From Nocardiopsis_B sediminis (lineage in GTDB: Bacteria; Actinomycetota; Actinomycetes; Streptosporangiales; Streptosporangiaceae), in the NCBI RefSeq assembly GCF_042650565.1, contig NZ_JBHSBH010000003.1, positions 186,001 to 250,000 of the forward strand: 64,000 nucleotides of DNA, written 5' to 3'. The position numbers and the translations under genes are program-made. Of this stretch, positions 52,727 through 60,739 are shown piece after piece; within the stretch, counting starts at the first letter, position 1; every line of letters begins with the position of its first letter. A model generated the notes under the pieces. That model saw only the letters and a program-made list of their open reading frames with translations. It made no database searches and was not told where the DNA came from.

Positions 52727-53955
52727 CAGGCGACCGGAAGGGACAGCGGGGACTTGGCCGGGGAGTCGTCCTCCCACGGCAGGTCGCCGGGGCCGGCGGC
52801 GAGCGTCAGTTCCGGGAAGCGGTCCAGCAGCGCCTCCAGGGCGATCTCCAGCTCGGCCCGCGCCAGGTGGGATCCGACGCAGTTGTGCGTGCCCCGCCCG
52901 AACGCGAGGTGCGGGTTGGGGTCCCGGCCGAGCACGAGGTCGTCGGCGTCGGGGAACACCTCGGGGTCCCGGTTGGCCGAGGCGATGGCGGGGAGCACGG
53001 CCTCGCCGGCGCGGACCGGCCGCCCGGCGACCTCGATGTCCTCGGTCGCCAGGAGCAGCACGTTGGCGTTCATCACCGGCAGGAACCGCAGGAGCTCCTC
53101 CACTGCGGAGGGCAGCAGCGAGCGGTCGGCGCGCAGGGCCGCCAGGCGGTCGGGGCGGGTGAGCAGGGCCAGAGCCGCATCGGCGATGAACATCGTGCTC
53201 GTGCGGTAGCCGGCGACCAGGACGGACAGGCCGAAGCAGATCACGTCCTCCTCGGTCAGCTCGCCGGTGTCGCAGCGGCGGACGAGGTCGGTGAGCACGT
53301 CGTCGGCGGGCTCGCGCCGCTTGCGGCCGATCAGCTCGCTCAGGTAGCCGCGGAGCACGCCGGTCGCCTCCCGGCCCTGCTCCAGGGTCATCATGGCGCC
53401 CAGCGCGGAGTCGGCCGGCTCCAGGAACCGGTCGGCCTCGTCGTAGGGGATGCCGGTGAGGTCGCAGGCGACCAGCAGCGGGAACGGCTCGGCGAACCCG
53501 GTGACCAGGTCGCCGGGGCTGCCGCCCTGCTCGAAGGCGTCGAGGACCCCGTCGGCCAGCCGGCGCATCCGCGGGCGCCGGGCCCGGATGGAGCGCGCGC
53601 TGAAGGGTTCGGCGATGGCCTTGCGCAGGGCCGTGTGGCGCTCGCCCTCCAGCTCCATCATCGTGGCCAGCCCGGGGCCGTCCCAGGGGGCCTGCCCGGG
53701 GCGGACGGGCCATTCGGTGATCTCGGGCCGGGTCAGCCGGTCGTCGGCCAGCAGCGCGCGCACGTCGTCGTAGCGGGTGACGAACCACCCGTCGGCGTCG
53801 ACGGGCAGCCGGACGCGGGCGACAGGGCACTCGCGCCGCAGCCGGCCGTATTCGGCGGGCGGGCCCATGGTCCCCGGGGCGGGCAGGGGCACCTCCATCG
53901 CCGCCGGCGCAGGCGGCGGGGCGGAGGGGGGTGCGGGGTCGGGCTGCGGGTGCAT
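52723..53955 (-). CDS. Cytochrome P450 with altered I-helix (Arg in place of acid)
   Basis: About 410 residues. Haem loop FGRGTHNCVGSHLARAE near residue 350 and the ExxR helix EELLRFLPV near residue 280 are intact, so haem should bind. The I-helix oxygen-activation motif, usually (A/G)Gx(D/E)T(T/S), reads AGYRTS near residue 247, with Arg replacing the acid. Paralogue of the P450 encoded next to it: both share a PP..GxMGPPAEY N-terminus. Operon position between methyltransferases and sugar genes suggests tailoring of the NRPS-derived core or a PCP-bound amino acid. Confidence 0.9.
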   Translation of the reverse strand: MHPQPDPAPPSAPPPAPAAMEVPLPAPGTMGPPAEYGRLRRECPVARVRLPVDADGWFVTRYDDVRALLADDRLTRPEITEWPVRPGQAPWDGPGLATMMELEGERHTALRKAIAEPFSARSIRARRPRMRRLADGVLDAFEQGGSPGDLVTGFAEPFPLLVACDLTGIPYDEADRFLEPADSALGAMMTLEQGREATGVLRGYLSELIGRKRREPADDVLTDLVRRCDTGELTEEDVICFGLSVLVAGYRTSTMFIADAALALLTRPDRLAALRADRSLLPSAVEELLRFLPVMNANVLLLATEDIEVAGRPVRAGEAVLPAIASANRDPEVFPDADDLVLGRDPNPHLAFGRGTHNCVGSHLARAELEIALEALLDRFPELTLAAGPGDLPWEDDSPAKSPLSLPVAW

Positions 53956-54002
53956 CGCGGCGCTCCTGTTCGCTGGGGCACGGACGGGGTGGGGCAGCGG
54001 GG

Positions 54003-55262
54003 TCACCAGCGCACCGGCAGCGCCAGCGGGGAGGAGAACTTGCGCCCACTGGGCCAGGGGATCTCGTCCTCGCCGACGGCCAGGCGCAGCTCCGGGAAGC
54101 GCTCCAGCAGCCGGCCCAGCCCGATGGCGAACTTGGTCCGGGTCAGGTGGGCGCCCAGGCAGTTGTGGGTGCCGCGGCCGAAGGCGAGGTGCGGGTTGTC
54201 GATGCGCGACAGGTCCAGGCGGCCGGGGTCGGGGAACACCGAGGGGTCGCGGTTGGCGGCGGCGATGACCGGGATGACGAGCTCCCCGGCGCGGATCGCC
54301 TGCCCGCCGACCTCGATGTCCTCGGTCGCCAGTTGCAGCACGTTGCCGTTGAGCACGGGCAGGTGGCGCAGCAGCTCCTCGACGGCGCCCGGCATCAGGC
54401 CGGGGTCGGCGCGCAGGGCCGAGGCCGTGTCGGGGCGGGTGAGCAGCGCCAGCGCGGCGTTGCCCAGGAACATGGTGCTGGGCAGGAAACCGGCGATGAT
54501 CATGGACCGGCCGAACCGGACCACGTCCTCCTCGGTCAGCTCGCCGGCGTCGCAGCGCCCGATGAGGTCGGTGAGGACGTCGTCGCCGGGCTCGCGCCGC
54601 CGCAGGGCGATCCACTCCAGCACGAGGTCGCGCATCACCTGGGTGATGTCGTCGTCGTCATCGTCGAGGTCGACGCTGAACAGCAGGTGCTTGGACAGCC
54701 GCGTGAACGTCTCGTGGCCGGCGTAGGGGATGCCGGTGATCTCGCACATGACCCGGATCGGGAACGGCTCGGTGAACCCGGCGACGAGGTCGGCCGGCCC
54801 GCCGCCCTCCTCCAGCGCGTCCAGCAGCTCGTCGGCGATGCCGCGGATGCGCTCGGCGTGCCCGCGGACCGCGCGGACGCTGAACGCATCGGCGACCGCC
54901 CGGCGCAGGGCCGCGTGCTCCTCGCCCTCCAGCTCCATGAGGGTGACCATGTCGGGCTCGATCCGCGGCCAGTCGTCGGGGGTGACCGGCCAGTCGTTGA
55001 CGTCGGGCCGGATCAGCCGGGGATCGGCGAGCAGGTCGCGCACGTCGTCGTAGCGGGTGACGAACCAGCCGGTGGTGTCCAGGCCGGGCACGTCGTGGAT
55101 GGCCCGGACCCGGGCCACCGGGCAGCCCTGCTGGAGCTCGGCGTACTCGGCAGGCGGCCCCATGCCGCCGGGCGGCGGCAGCGGGAAGGCGCGGGCCGGG
55201 TGCGCGGCCGCCGGTTCCGCCTCCTGCGCCGCGGGGCCGCCCGTGCGGGCTTCGGTGTTCAC
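54003..55262 (-). CDS. Cytochrome P450 with degenerate I-helix (no acid, no Thr)
   Basis: 419 residues. Haem loop FGRGTHNCLGAHLTR near residue 362 and EELLRHLPV near residue 292 are intact. The I-helix motif reads AGFLPS near residue 256: Leu and Pro replace the acid-alcohol pair, so ordinary monooxygenation is doubtful. An acidic DLDDDDDD run near residue 200 is unusual. The GTG start overlaps the stop of the methyltransferase. Could use substrate-assisted oxygen activation, catalyse a coupling, or act as a haem-containing partner protein. Confidence 0.9.
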   Translation of the reverse strand: MNTEARTGGPAAQEAEPAAAHPARAFPLPPPGGMGPPAEYAELQQGCPVARVRAIHDVPGLDTTGWFVTRYDDVRDLLADPRLIRPDVNDWPVTPDDWPRIEPDMVTLMELEGEEHAALRRAVADAFSVRAVRGHAERIRGIADELLDALEEGGGPADLVAGFTEPFPIRVMCEITGIPYAGHETFTRLSKHLLFSVDLDDDDDDITQVMRDLVLEWIALRRREPGDDVLTDLIGRCDAGELTEEDVVRFGRSMIIAGFLPSTMFLGNAALALLTRPDTASALRADPGLMPGAVEELLRHLPVLNGNVLQLATEDIEVGGQAIRAGELVIPVIAAANRDPSVFPDPGRLDLSRIDNPHLAFGRGTHNCLGAHLTRTKFAIGLGRLLERFPELRLAVGEDEIPWPSGRKFSSPLALPVRW

Positions 55263-56056
55263 GTTGTTCCTCCGTGGTGCGACGGGCCGCCCTCAGGGGC
55301 GGCGGGATCGGCGGTCAGGCGCAGCCGGGCCAGGTAGCCGCCGCGCGCCTCCTCCTGCGGGTACACGATGTCCTCGACGCGCCAGGCGGTGCCGCCGACC
55401 GCGCCCGCCAGGTCCTCCGGCCCCATATAGGGCTCGCCCCCGGACCACGCGCTCCAGCCCGAGCGGCGGCCGTCGCGCTCGATGCACACCCGCAGCCGGG
55501 ACGGCTCCTGCGCGGTGTCGACCGCCACATCGGAGGCGAGCAGCCGGGCGCCGGGGTTGGCGACGGCGGCCAGCGCCGCCAGGCCGGCGCGCAGGCGGGG
55601 GTAGGTGGTCAGCAGCGCGAGACTCGCACCGAGCAGCAGCAGCGTGTCGAAGGTCCCGATGCCGCCCGGCGGGTCCAGGAGGCTGCCGAGGCGCGCGTCC
55701 ACGCCGCGGCGCCGGGCCACGGCCACCGCGTCCGCCGACACGTCCAGCCCGACCACCTCGTGCCCGGCGGCCGCGATGGCCAGGGCGTGGCGGCCCGGCC
55801 CGCAGCCGATGTCCAGCACCCGGCCGGCGGCCTCGCGGCAGGCGATCACATCGGGCGGGAACCACCCTTCGGGGCCGGCGAAGTACTCCGCGGCGTCCTC
55901 GCTGTAGGTCGCGCCGGACTCCATCTCATAGACCAGCCGGGTCCGGCCCGGCCGCTCGCCGTCCGCCTCGACCAGCAGGTAGGCCTTTCCGTAGACCTCG
56001 GCCATCGTCGGCGGCGGGCCTGCGGGCGTCGGGCCTCCGGGCGGTGTGGCGCTCAC
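55259..56056 (-). CDS. Class I SAM-dependent methyltransferase A (paralogous pair)
   Basis: About 265 residues. Rossmann motif I VLDIGCGPGRHALAIAAAGHEV near residue 90 with the following acidic strand GLDVSADAVAVARRRGVDARLGS (in parts), and an upstream EDAAEYFAGPEGW helix. About half of its residues match methyltransferase B. GTG 56056 was chosen because GAGGAG lies 7 bp upstream. Within the operon between methyltransferase B and the second P450. Target (O-, N- or C-) cannot be told; the core or a PCP-bound intermediate is likely. Confidence 0.85.
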   Translation of the reverse strand: MSATPPGGPTPAGPPPTMAEVYGKAYLLVEADGERPGRTRLVYEMESGATYSEDAAEYFAGPEGWFPPDVIACREAAGRVLDIGCGPGRHALAIAAAGHEVVGLDVSADAVAVARRRGVDARLGSLLDPPGGIGTFDTLLLLGASLALLTTYPRLRAGLAALAAVANPGARLLASDVAVDTAQEPSRLRVCIERDGRRSGWSAWSGGEPYMGPEDLAGAVGGTAWRVEDIVYPQEEARGGYLARLRLTADPAAPEGGPSHHGGTT

Positions 56057-56086
56057 GGATGCGCTCCTCAATGGGGGACGGGCGGG

Positions 56087-56881
56087 TCAGCCGGTGAAGT
56101 CCAGGCGGGCGACGTAGCCGGGGACGTCCGGTGGCTCGGCGTGGACGACCTCGGCGATCTTCCACGGGGTGCCGTCGACGAGGGCGCCGAGGCGGTCGGC
56201 GGGCAGCAGGACCGTGGCGCCCCACTCGCTCCACCCGGTCCGCTCGCCGCCGTGCTCCACCCGCAGCCGGTAGTCCCAGGAGTGCTCCGGCTCCTCCGGT
56301 CCCTCGGGCTCCGGCGGCGCCGGGCAGGTGCCGACCAGCCGAGCGCCGGGGCCGGCCAGTTCCGCCAGCCGGAGCAGCGCGGTGCGGCCGTGCTCGGGCA
56401 GGTAGAGCAGGTGCAGGCCGCCCCCGGCGAGCATCAGGGTGTCGAAGGTGCCGATACCGCCGGGCGGCTCCAGCATGCTGCCCACGCGGGCGTCGACCCC
56501 CCGCTGGCGGGCGACGGCCACCGCGTCGACGGACGGCTCGACGCCCACCACCTCGTGCCCCGCCGCGGCCAGGGCCAGCGCGTGCCGCCCGGCGCCGCAG
56601 CCGATGTCCAGCACCCGCCCGGCGGCCATGCCGCAGGCCAGGACGTCGGTCGACCACCACTCGCCGGCTTCGGCGAAGTACTCCGCCACGTCCTGGACGT
56701 GGGTGAAGCCGTCCCTGTGCTGATAGGTCAGCAGGGTGGCGCCCGCGTTCGCGCCGGTCTCGTAGGCGCGGCGGTAGGCGTGGCCGTACATCTCGGCGAG
56801 CGAGGGCCGCGCGGCCCCGGCCGGGGCGCCGCCGGGCGGATCGGGCTCGCCGGGGGAGGGGGCGGCTCCGGGTGCGCTCAT
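56087..56881 (-). CDS. Class I SAM-dependent methyltransferase B (paralogous pair)
   Basis: 264 residues. Motif I VLDIGCGAGRHALALAAAGHEV near residue 90 and GVEPSVDAVAVARQRGVDARVGS (in parts) mirror methyltransferase A, as does the PPGGIGTFDTL strand. The N-terminal 28 residues are Pro/Gly/Ala-rich and disordered. AGGAAAGGA precedes ATG 56881. Directly downstream of the NRPS-like gene (38 bp). The duplication suggests two methylations of similar positions. Confidence 0.85.
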   Translation of the reverse strand: MSAPGAAPSPGEPDPPGGAPAGAARPSLAEMYGHAYRRAYETGANAGATLLTYQHRDGFTHVQDVAEYFAEAGEWWSTDVLACGMAAGRVLDIGCGAGRHALALAAAGHEVVGVEPSVDAVAVARQRGVDARVGSMLEPPGGIGTFDTLMLAGGGLHLLYLPEHGRTALLRLAELAGPGARLVGTCPAPPEPEGPEEPEHSWDYRLRVEHGGERTGWSEWGATVLLPADRLGALVDGTPWKIAEVVHAEPPDVPGYVARLDFTG

Positions 56882-56919
56882 GGAGCGGGTCCTTTCCTGT
56901 CGCAGTGGGGCGGGCGCGC

Positions 56920-59900
56920 TCACCGCCGGGCGGCGGGCGCGGCCTCCGGCCGGGTGAGGTAGCCGATGCCGAAGAAGTACTCCAGGTACCGGTCGAGCAG
57001 AGCGGCGTCGACCGGCGGGCAGTCCAGCCCGCTGTCGGCGAGGGCGCGCTCGACATTGGAGCGGCCGATCGCGGGGAAGTGCTCCTCGAAGTACATCTCC
57101 TTGACCGAGATCTCCGACTTGTTGCTCCGGTCCACGCACAGGGAGACGAAAGGCGCGGTAGGGCTCGTGGGATTGCCCGCGACGTGGCGGACCAGTTCGG
57201 CCACCCAGTCGGCGTAGGGCAGCGTGGCGATCTCGCACCCGGCGGCGCGCATGCGGTCCAGCATGTCGGCGAAGCGGGCGGGCTCGGGGTTGGTCAGGTG
57301 GTAGACGGAGTTCCCGGCGCGGCTGCTGGTGGCGATGTGCACCACGGCGGCGGCGAGGTGGTCGACGGGGACGAAGTCCATGGGCAGGGCGATGTCGGGT
57401 GCCAGGCCGGTGTCGGCCACCGTCTTGAAGAGCGAGCAGATCGCCGTCTCGGTGTTGCACGCGCCGTTGCGGGCGTCGCCGGTGATCTCGTAGGGGCGGT
57501 AGACGGCGACGGGCAGCCCCTGGTCCGCGGCGTCGAGGAGCACCCGTTCGGCCACCCACTTGCTCTCCGCGTAGCCCATGGTGAGGTGGTCGGCGTGGTC
57601 CAGGGGCAGGTCCTCGGGCACGTGGCGCACCCCCGCTGTGCCGAACCCGGCGATGACCGCGATGGTGGACAGGAAGTGCACGGGGACCCGGCGCGGCGCC
57701 GCGAGGCGGACGATCTCGCGGACCGAATCGACGTTGGCCGGGCGCAGCGCGCGGTAGGGGTAGAGGAAGTTGACGTGGGCCGCCGCGTGCACCACGAGGT
57801 CGAGGGTGTCCGACAGCTCCGCCCAGTGGTGTTCGGCCAGGCCCAGGCCGGGGGCGGCGATGTCGCCGGGGAAGCACACGACGCGGTCGCCGGCGATCGC
57901 CGGGTCCAGGCCGTACCGTTCGAGGTTGGCGCGCACGCGGCGCCGGGCGTGTGCGGCGTCGCGCGCCCGCACGGGGCAGTGCACGCGCGCATCGGTGCCG
58001 GCGAGCAGCCGGTCGAGGAGGAAGGCGCCGACGAACCCGCTGGCGCCGGTCAGCAGCACGTCGCGCGGCCGGTCCCACCGCGCCCCGGGTCCGCTCCGCT
58101 GCGCGGGCAGGGCGAACCCGAGACGCGCCTCGTCCGCCCAGTCCACCGCGGCCTCCTCGTCGCCGGACCCGGTGGTGCGCACGCGCTCGACGGCCTCGGC
58201 GTATCCGGCGAGGGTGGGGCTGTCGAGCAGGCAGCGGACGAGTTCGGTCCCGTGCCGGGCGTCGATGCCCTCGGCGGCCAGCGTCCGGGTGACGACCTCG
58301 GCCGCCAGGAGCGAGTCGCCGCCGATGGCGAAGAAGTCGTCGCCGGGGGCAGGGCGCCGGTGCAGCACCGTCTCCCACAGGGCGGCGATGCGCCCGGCGG
58401 GGCCGCCCGCGGCGGCGGTGCCGGGCGGCGGGGCCTCGGCGGGCGACTGGGCGTGCGCCCGGGCGGCGAGTTCGGCCCGGTCCACCTTGCCGGCCCGGCC
58501 CACCGGGAAGTGCGGCATCTCGACGAACCGGGAGGGGACCGCCTGCGCGGGCAGCCACCCGGCGAGGTCCGCGCGCAGCGCGTCGACCGGCACGGCGCGG
58601 CCGGGAACGGCGGGGGTCAGGTAGGCGATGAGCGTGTCGGCGCGGCCGGCCTCGCGCACCAGGTCGACCGCTGCTTCGCCCACGCCGGGGTGGGCGCGCA
58701 GCCGCGCCTCGACCTCGTCGAGCTCGATCCGGTGGCCCCGCAGTTTGACCTGGCGGTCCGTCCGGCCGCGGAAGTCGAGTTCGCCGTCGGCGCGCCAGGC
58801 GGCGCGGTCCCCCGTGCGGTAGAGGCGGCGGCCGGGGCGTCTGGGGTCCTCGATGAACCGCTCGGCGGTCAGCCGGGGGTCGCCCGGGTAGCCCAGGGCC
58901 AGGCCGTCGCCGCCCACCAGCAGGTCGCCCTCTTCACCCGGGCTGGCCGGGGTGCCGTCGGCGCGCCAGACCTGGCAGGTGGAGTTCGCGATGGGGCGGC
59001 CGATGGGCAGGGCCGTGGCGCCGGGCGGGACGTCCTCGACGATGTGGGCGGTGGAGACGACGGTGTTCTCCGTGGGGCCGTAGAAGTTGACGACCATCGC
59101 GCCGGGGCAGGCGTCGCGCACGGCGCGGGCGAGCCCGGGGTCCAGGGCCTCGCCGCCCGCCGAGACGAAGCGCAGCCCGCTCAGCGCCGCGGGCCGCGCC
59201 TTGGCGACCTGGTGGAAGACGCTGGTGGTGAGGTAGGCGACGGTGACCGCGTGCTCGCACAGCCGGGCCTCCAGCGCAGCGGGCGAGAGCAGGTCCTCGC
59301 GGTCGATCAGCACCAGGCGGGCTCCGCCGAGCAGGCCGGACCAGATCTCGATCGTGGATGCGTCGGAGGACAGGCCATAGGCGTGCAGCACCCGGTCGCC
59401 GGGGCCCGGCGGCCGGAGCCGGGGGTCGGAGACCGCCAGCCGGACCACCCCGCGGTGCGGGATCGCGACGGGCTTGGGGCGCCCGCTGGTCCCGGAGGTG
59501 AACATGGTGTAGGCGCATTCGCCGGCGGTGACCCCGGTGCCGGGGCGGGGCGCGCCCGTGGGCCGAAGGGGCACCGCGGCGAGGTCGATGCGGGTGCGCA
59601 GCCGCCGGATCCGGCAGGTGTGCCCGGGAAGGACCACCGCCACCTGCACACCGGCGTCCTCGGCCATGGCCTGGAGCCGGGCGGGCGGTGAGGTCGCGTC
59701 GAGCGGGACATAGGCCGCGCCGGCCTTGAGGATGCCGAGGAACGCGACCAGCGCGTCGAGGGACCGGGTGCCGAAGACCCCGACGCACTCGCCCCTGTGG
59801 ACCCCGGCCCCGGCCAGCCGCTCCGCGAGGGCGTCCGACCGCATCCGCAGGTCGTCGTAGGTCATGCGGCGTCCGCCGTGGACGGCGGCGACGGCCTCGG

Positions 59901-60027
59901 GCCGGGCGCGGGCCTGCGCGTCGAAGAGGTCGTGCAGGCAGGACTCGCGAGGGTAGGGGGTGGCGGTGGCGCCGGCGCCGGCGACGGGAGGCGGCGACTG
60001 AGCCGGGGGGTCGTCAGGGTAGGGCAT
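56920..60027 (-). CDS. NRPS-like adenylation-thiolation-thioester reductase protein
   Basis: 1035-residue single-module enzyme. Adenylation domain about 30-540: A3 FTSGTSGRPKP near residue 177, A5 NFYGPTEN near 314, A7 YRTGD, A10 lysine in GRAGKVDR near 514. The Asp235-equivalent that binds the alpha-amine is present in SSDASTIEIW, so an amino acid is the likely substrate. Thiolation domain with the phosphopantetheine Ser in FFAIGGDSLLA near 574. C-terminal reductase about 655-1030: VLLTGASGFVGAFLL and catalytic YAESK near 818. It should activate one amino acid and release it as an aldehyde or alcohol. There is no condensation domain and no other NRPS or PKS in the window. ATG 60027 follows AAGGAACC. 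Confidence 0.93.
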   Translation of the reverse strand: MPYPDDPPAQSPPPVAGAGATATPYPRESCLHDLFDAQARARPEAVAAVHGGRRMTYDDLRMRSDALAERLAGAGVHRGECVGVFGTRSLDALVAFLGILKAGAAYVPLDATSPPARLQAMAEDAGVQVAVVLPGHTCRIRRLRTRIDLAAVPLRPTGAPRPGTGVTAGECAYTMFTSGTSGRPKPVAIPHRGVVRLAVSDPRLRPPGPGDRVLHAYGLSSDASTIEIWSGLLGGARLVLIDREDLLSPAALEARLCEHAVTVAYLTTSVFHQVAKARPAALSGLRFVSAGGEALDPGLARAVRDACPGAMVVNFYGPTENTVVSTAHIVEDVPPGATALPIGRPIANSTCQVWRADGTPASPGEEGDLLVGGDGLALGYPGDPRLTAERFIEDPRRPGRRLYRTGDRAAWRADGELDFRGRTDRQVKLRGHRIELDEVEARLRAHPGVGEAAVDLVREAGRADTLIAYLTPAVPGRAVPVDALRADLAGWLPAQAVPSRFVEMPHFPVGRAGKVDRAELAARAHAQSPAEAPPPGTAAAGGPAGRIAALWETVLHRRPAPGDDFFAIGGDSLLAAEVVTRTLAAEGIDARHGTELVRCLLDSPTLAGYAEAVERVRTTGSGDEEAAVDWADEARLGFALPAQRSGPGARWDRPRDVLLTGASGFVGAFLLDRLLAGTDARVHCPVRARDAAHARRRVRANLERYGLDPAIAGDRVVCFPGDIAAPGLGLAEHHWAELSDTLDLVVHAAAHVNFLYPYRALRPANVDSVREIVRLAAPRRVPVHFLSTIAVIAGFGTAGVRHVPEDLPLDHADHLTMGYAESKWVAERVLLDAADQGLPVAVYRPYEITGDARNGACNTETAICSLFKTVADTGLAPDIALPMDFVPVDHLAAAVVHIATSSRAGNSVYHLTNPEPARFADMLDRMRAAGCEIATLPYADWVAELVRHVAGNPTSPTAPFVSLCVDRSNKSEISVKEMYFEEHFPAIGRSNVERALADSGLDCPPVDAALLDRYLEYFFGIGYLTRPEAAPAARR

Positions 60028-60063
60028 GTCAGGGTTCCTTCTGCTCCGGAGCCGGGACGGCCG

Positions 60064-60513
60064 CTAGCTGAATTCCTTGGCGAACGCGTTGAAGTCGGCG
60101 GTCCGCCAGCGCTCGGGGCGCATCCGCACGGTGACGTCGCCCTCCAGCTGGTGGCTGTTGGCCTCCAGGTAGGCGGGGGCGGTCACGGGGTCGAGGTAGC
60201 GGTGCGCCATGGCCGCGCGCTCGCCGGGGTCGACCCGGTCCTCGATGACGGCCGGCCCCTCCACGCTGACGTAGCGGTAGGGGGCGGTCTCGTCCTGCAC
60301 GCACAGGCTGATCCGGCCGGCCGCGCGCACGAGGTCCGCCTTGACGGATTCGCGGCCGGTGAAGACGGTGATCCCGCCGCCGGGCTCGTAGGCGTACCAG
60401 ACGGGGACGAGCAGCGGGGCTCGGTCGCCGCGGGGGTCGGCCACGCCGAAGACGCCCACGTGCACATCGGCCAGGAACGCTTCGCGCTCGTCCCTCGACA
60501 TCGCCAGGTCCAT
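60064..60513 (-). CDS. Pyridoxamine 5'-phosphate oxidase-like flavin/F420-binding protein
   Basis: 149-residue split-barrel protein: VGVFGVADPRGDRAPLLVPVWYAYE near residue 20, TVFTGRESVKADLVRAAGRISLCVQDE near residue 50, and YVSVEGPAVIED. These are the strands that bind FMN or F420 in the PPOX family. First gene of the minus-strand biosynthetic operon, 36 bp before the NRPS-like gene. GGAGG precedes ATG 60513. Could carry out a reduction or oxidation on the core, or detoxify it. Confidence 0.85.
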   Translation of the reverse strand: MDLAMSRDEREAFLADVHVGVFGVADPRGDRAPLLVPVWYAYEPGGGITVFTGRESVKADLVRAAGRISLCVQDETAPYRYVSVEGPAVIEDRVDPGERAAMAHRYLDPVTAPAYLEANSHQLEGDVTVRMRPERWRTADFNAFAKEFS

Positions 60514-60612
60514 CGCAATCCTCCAGCCGGTGCGGCGGAAAGCAATCGCCGCGCATAAACGTCCGCAGATAATGGCGCACGGGAACACGAATGCCCGCGC
60601 CACGCAGTCACG

Positions 60613-60663
60613 GGGGTGACACTAGGAGACGGTCACCCCTAATGAAAGCCCCTATATACCCCA
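60613..60663. promoter_or_regulatory. Divergent operator region: cluster motif site 5 and an 8-bp inverted repeat
   Basis: GGGGTGAC (60613-60620) and GTCACCCC (60632-60639) form an inverted repeat with an 11-nt spacer. Adjacent, the minus strand of 60646-60663 reads TGGGGTATATAGGGGCTT, a near match to the cluster motif; CCCCTA at 60636-60641 adds a further half-site. The region drives the eight-gene NRPS/P450/sugar operon leftward and glycosyltransferase 2 rightward. Confidence 0.55.
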
Positions 60664-60739
60664 GTCTCCGGATTCTCGGTTCCAGTGAGGGGTTTAATTC
60701 AGTATCCTGGCCGAATTGCAATCCGGGGATGGGATATGA

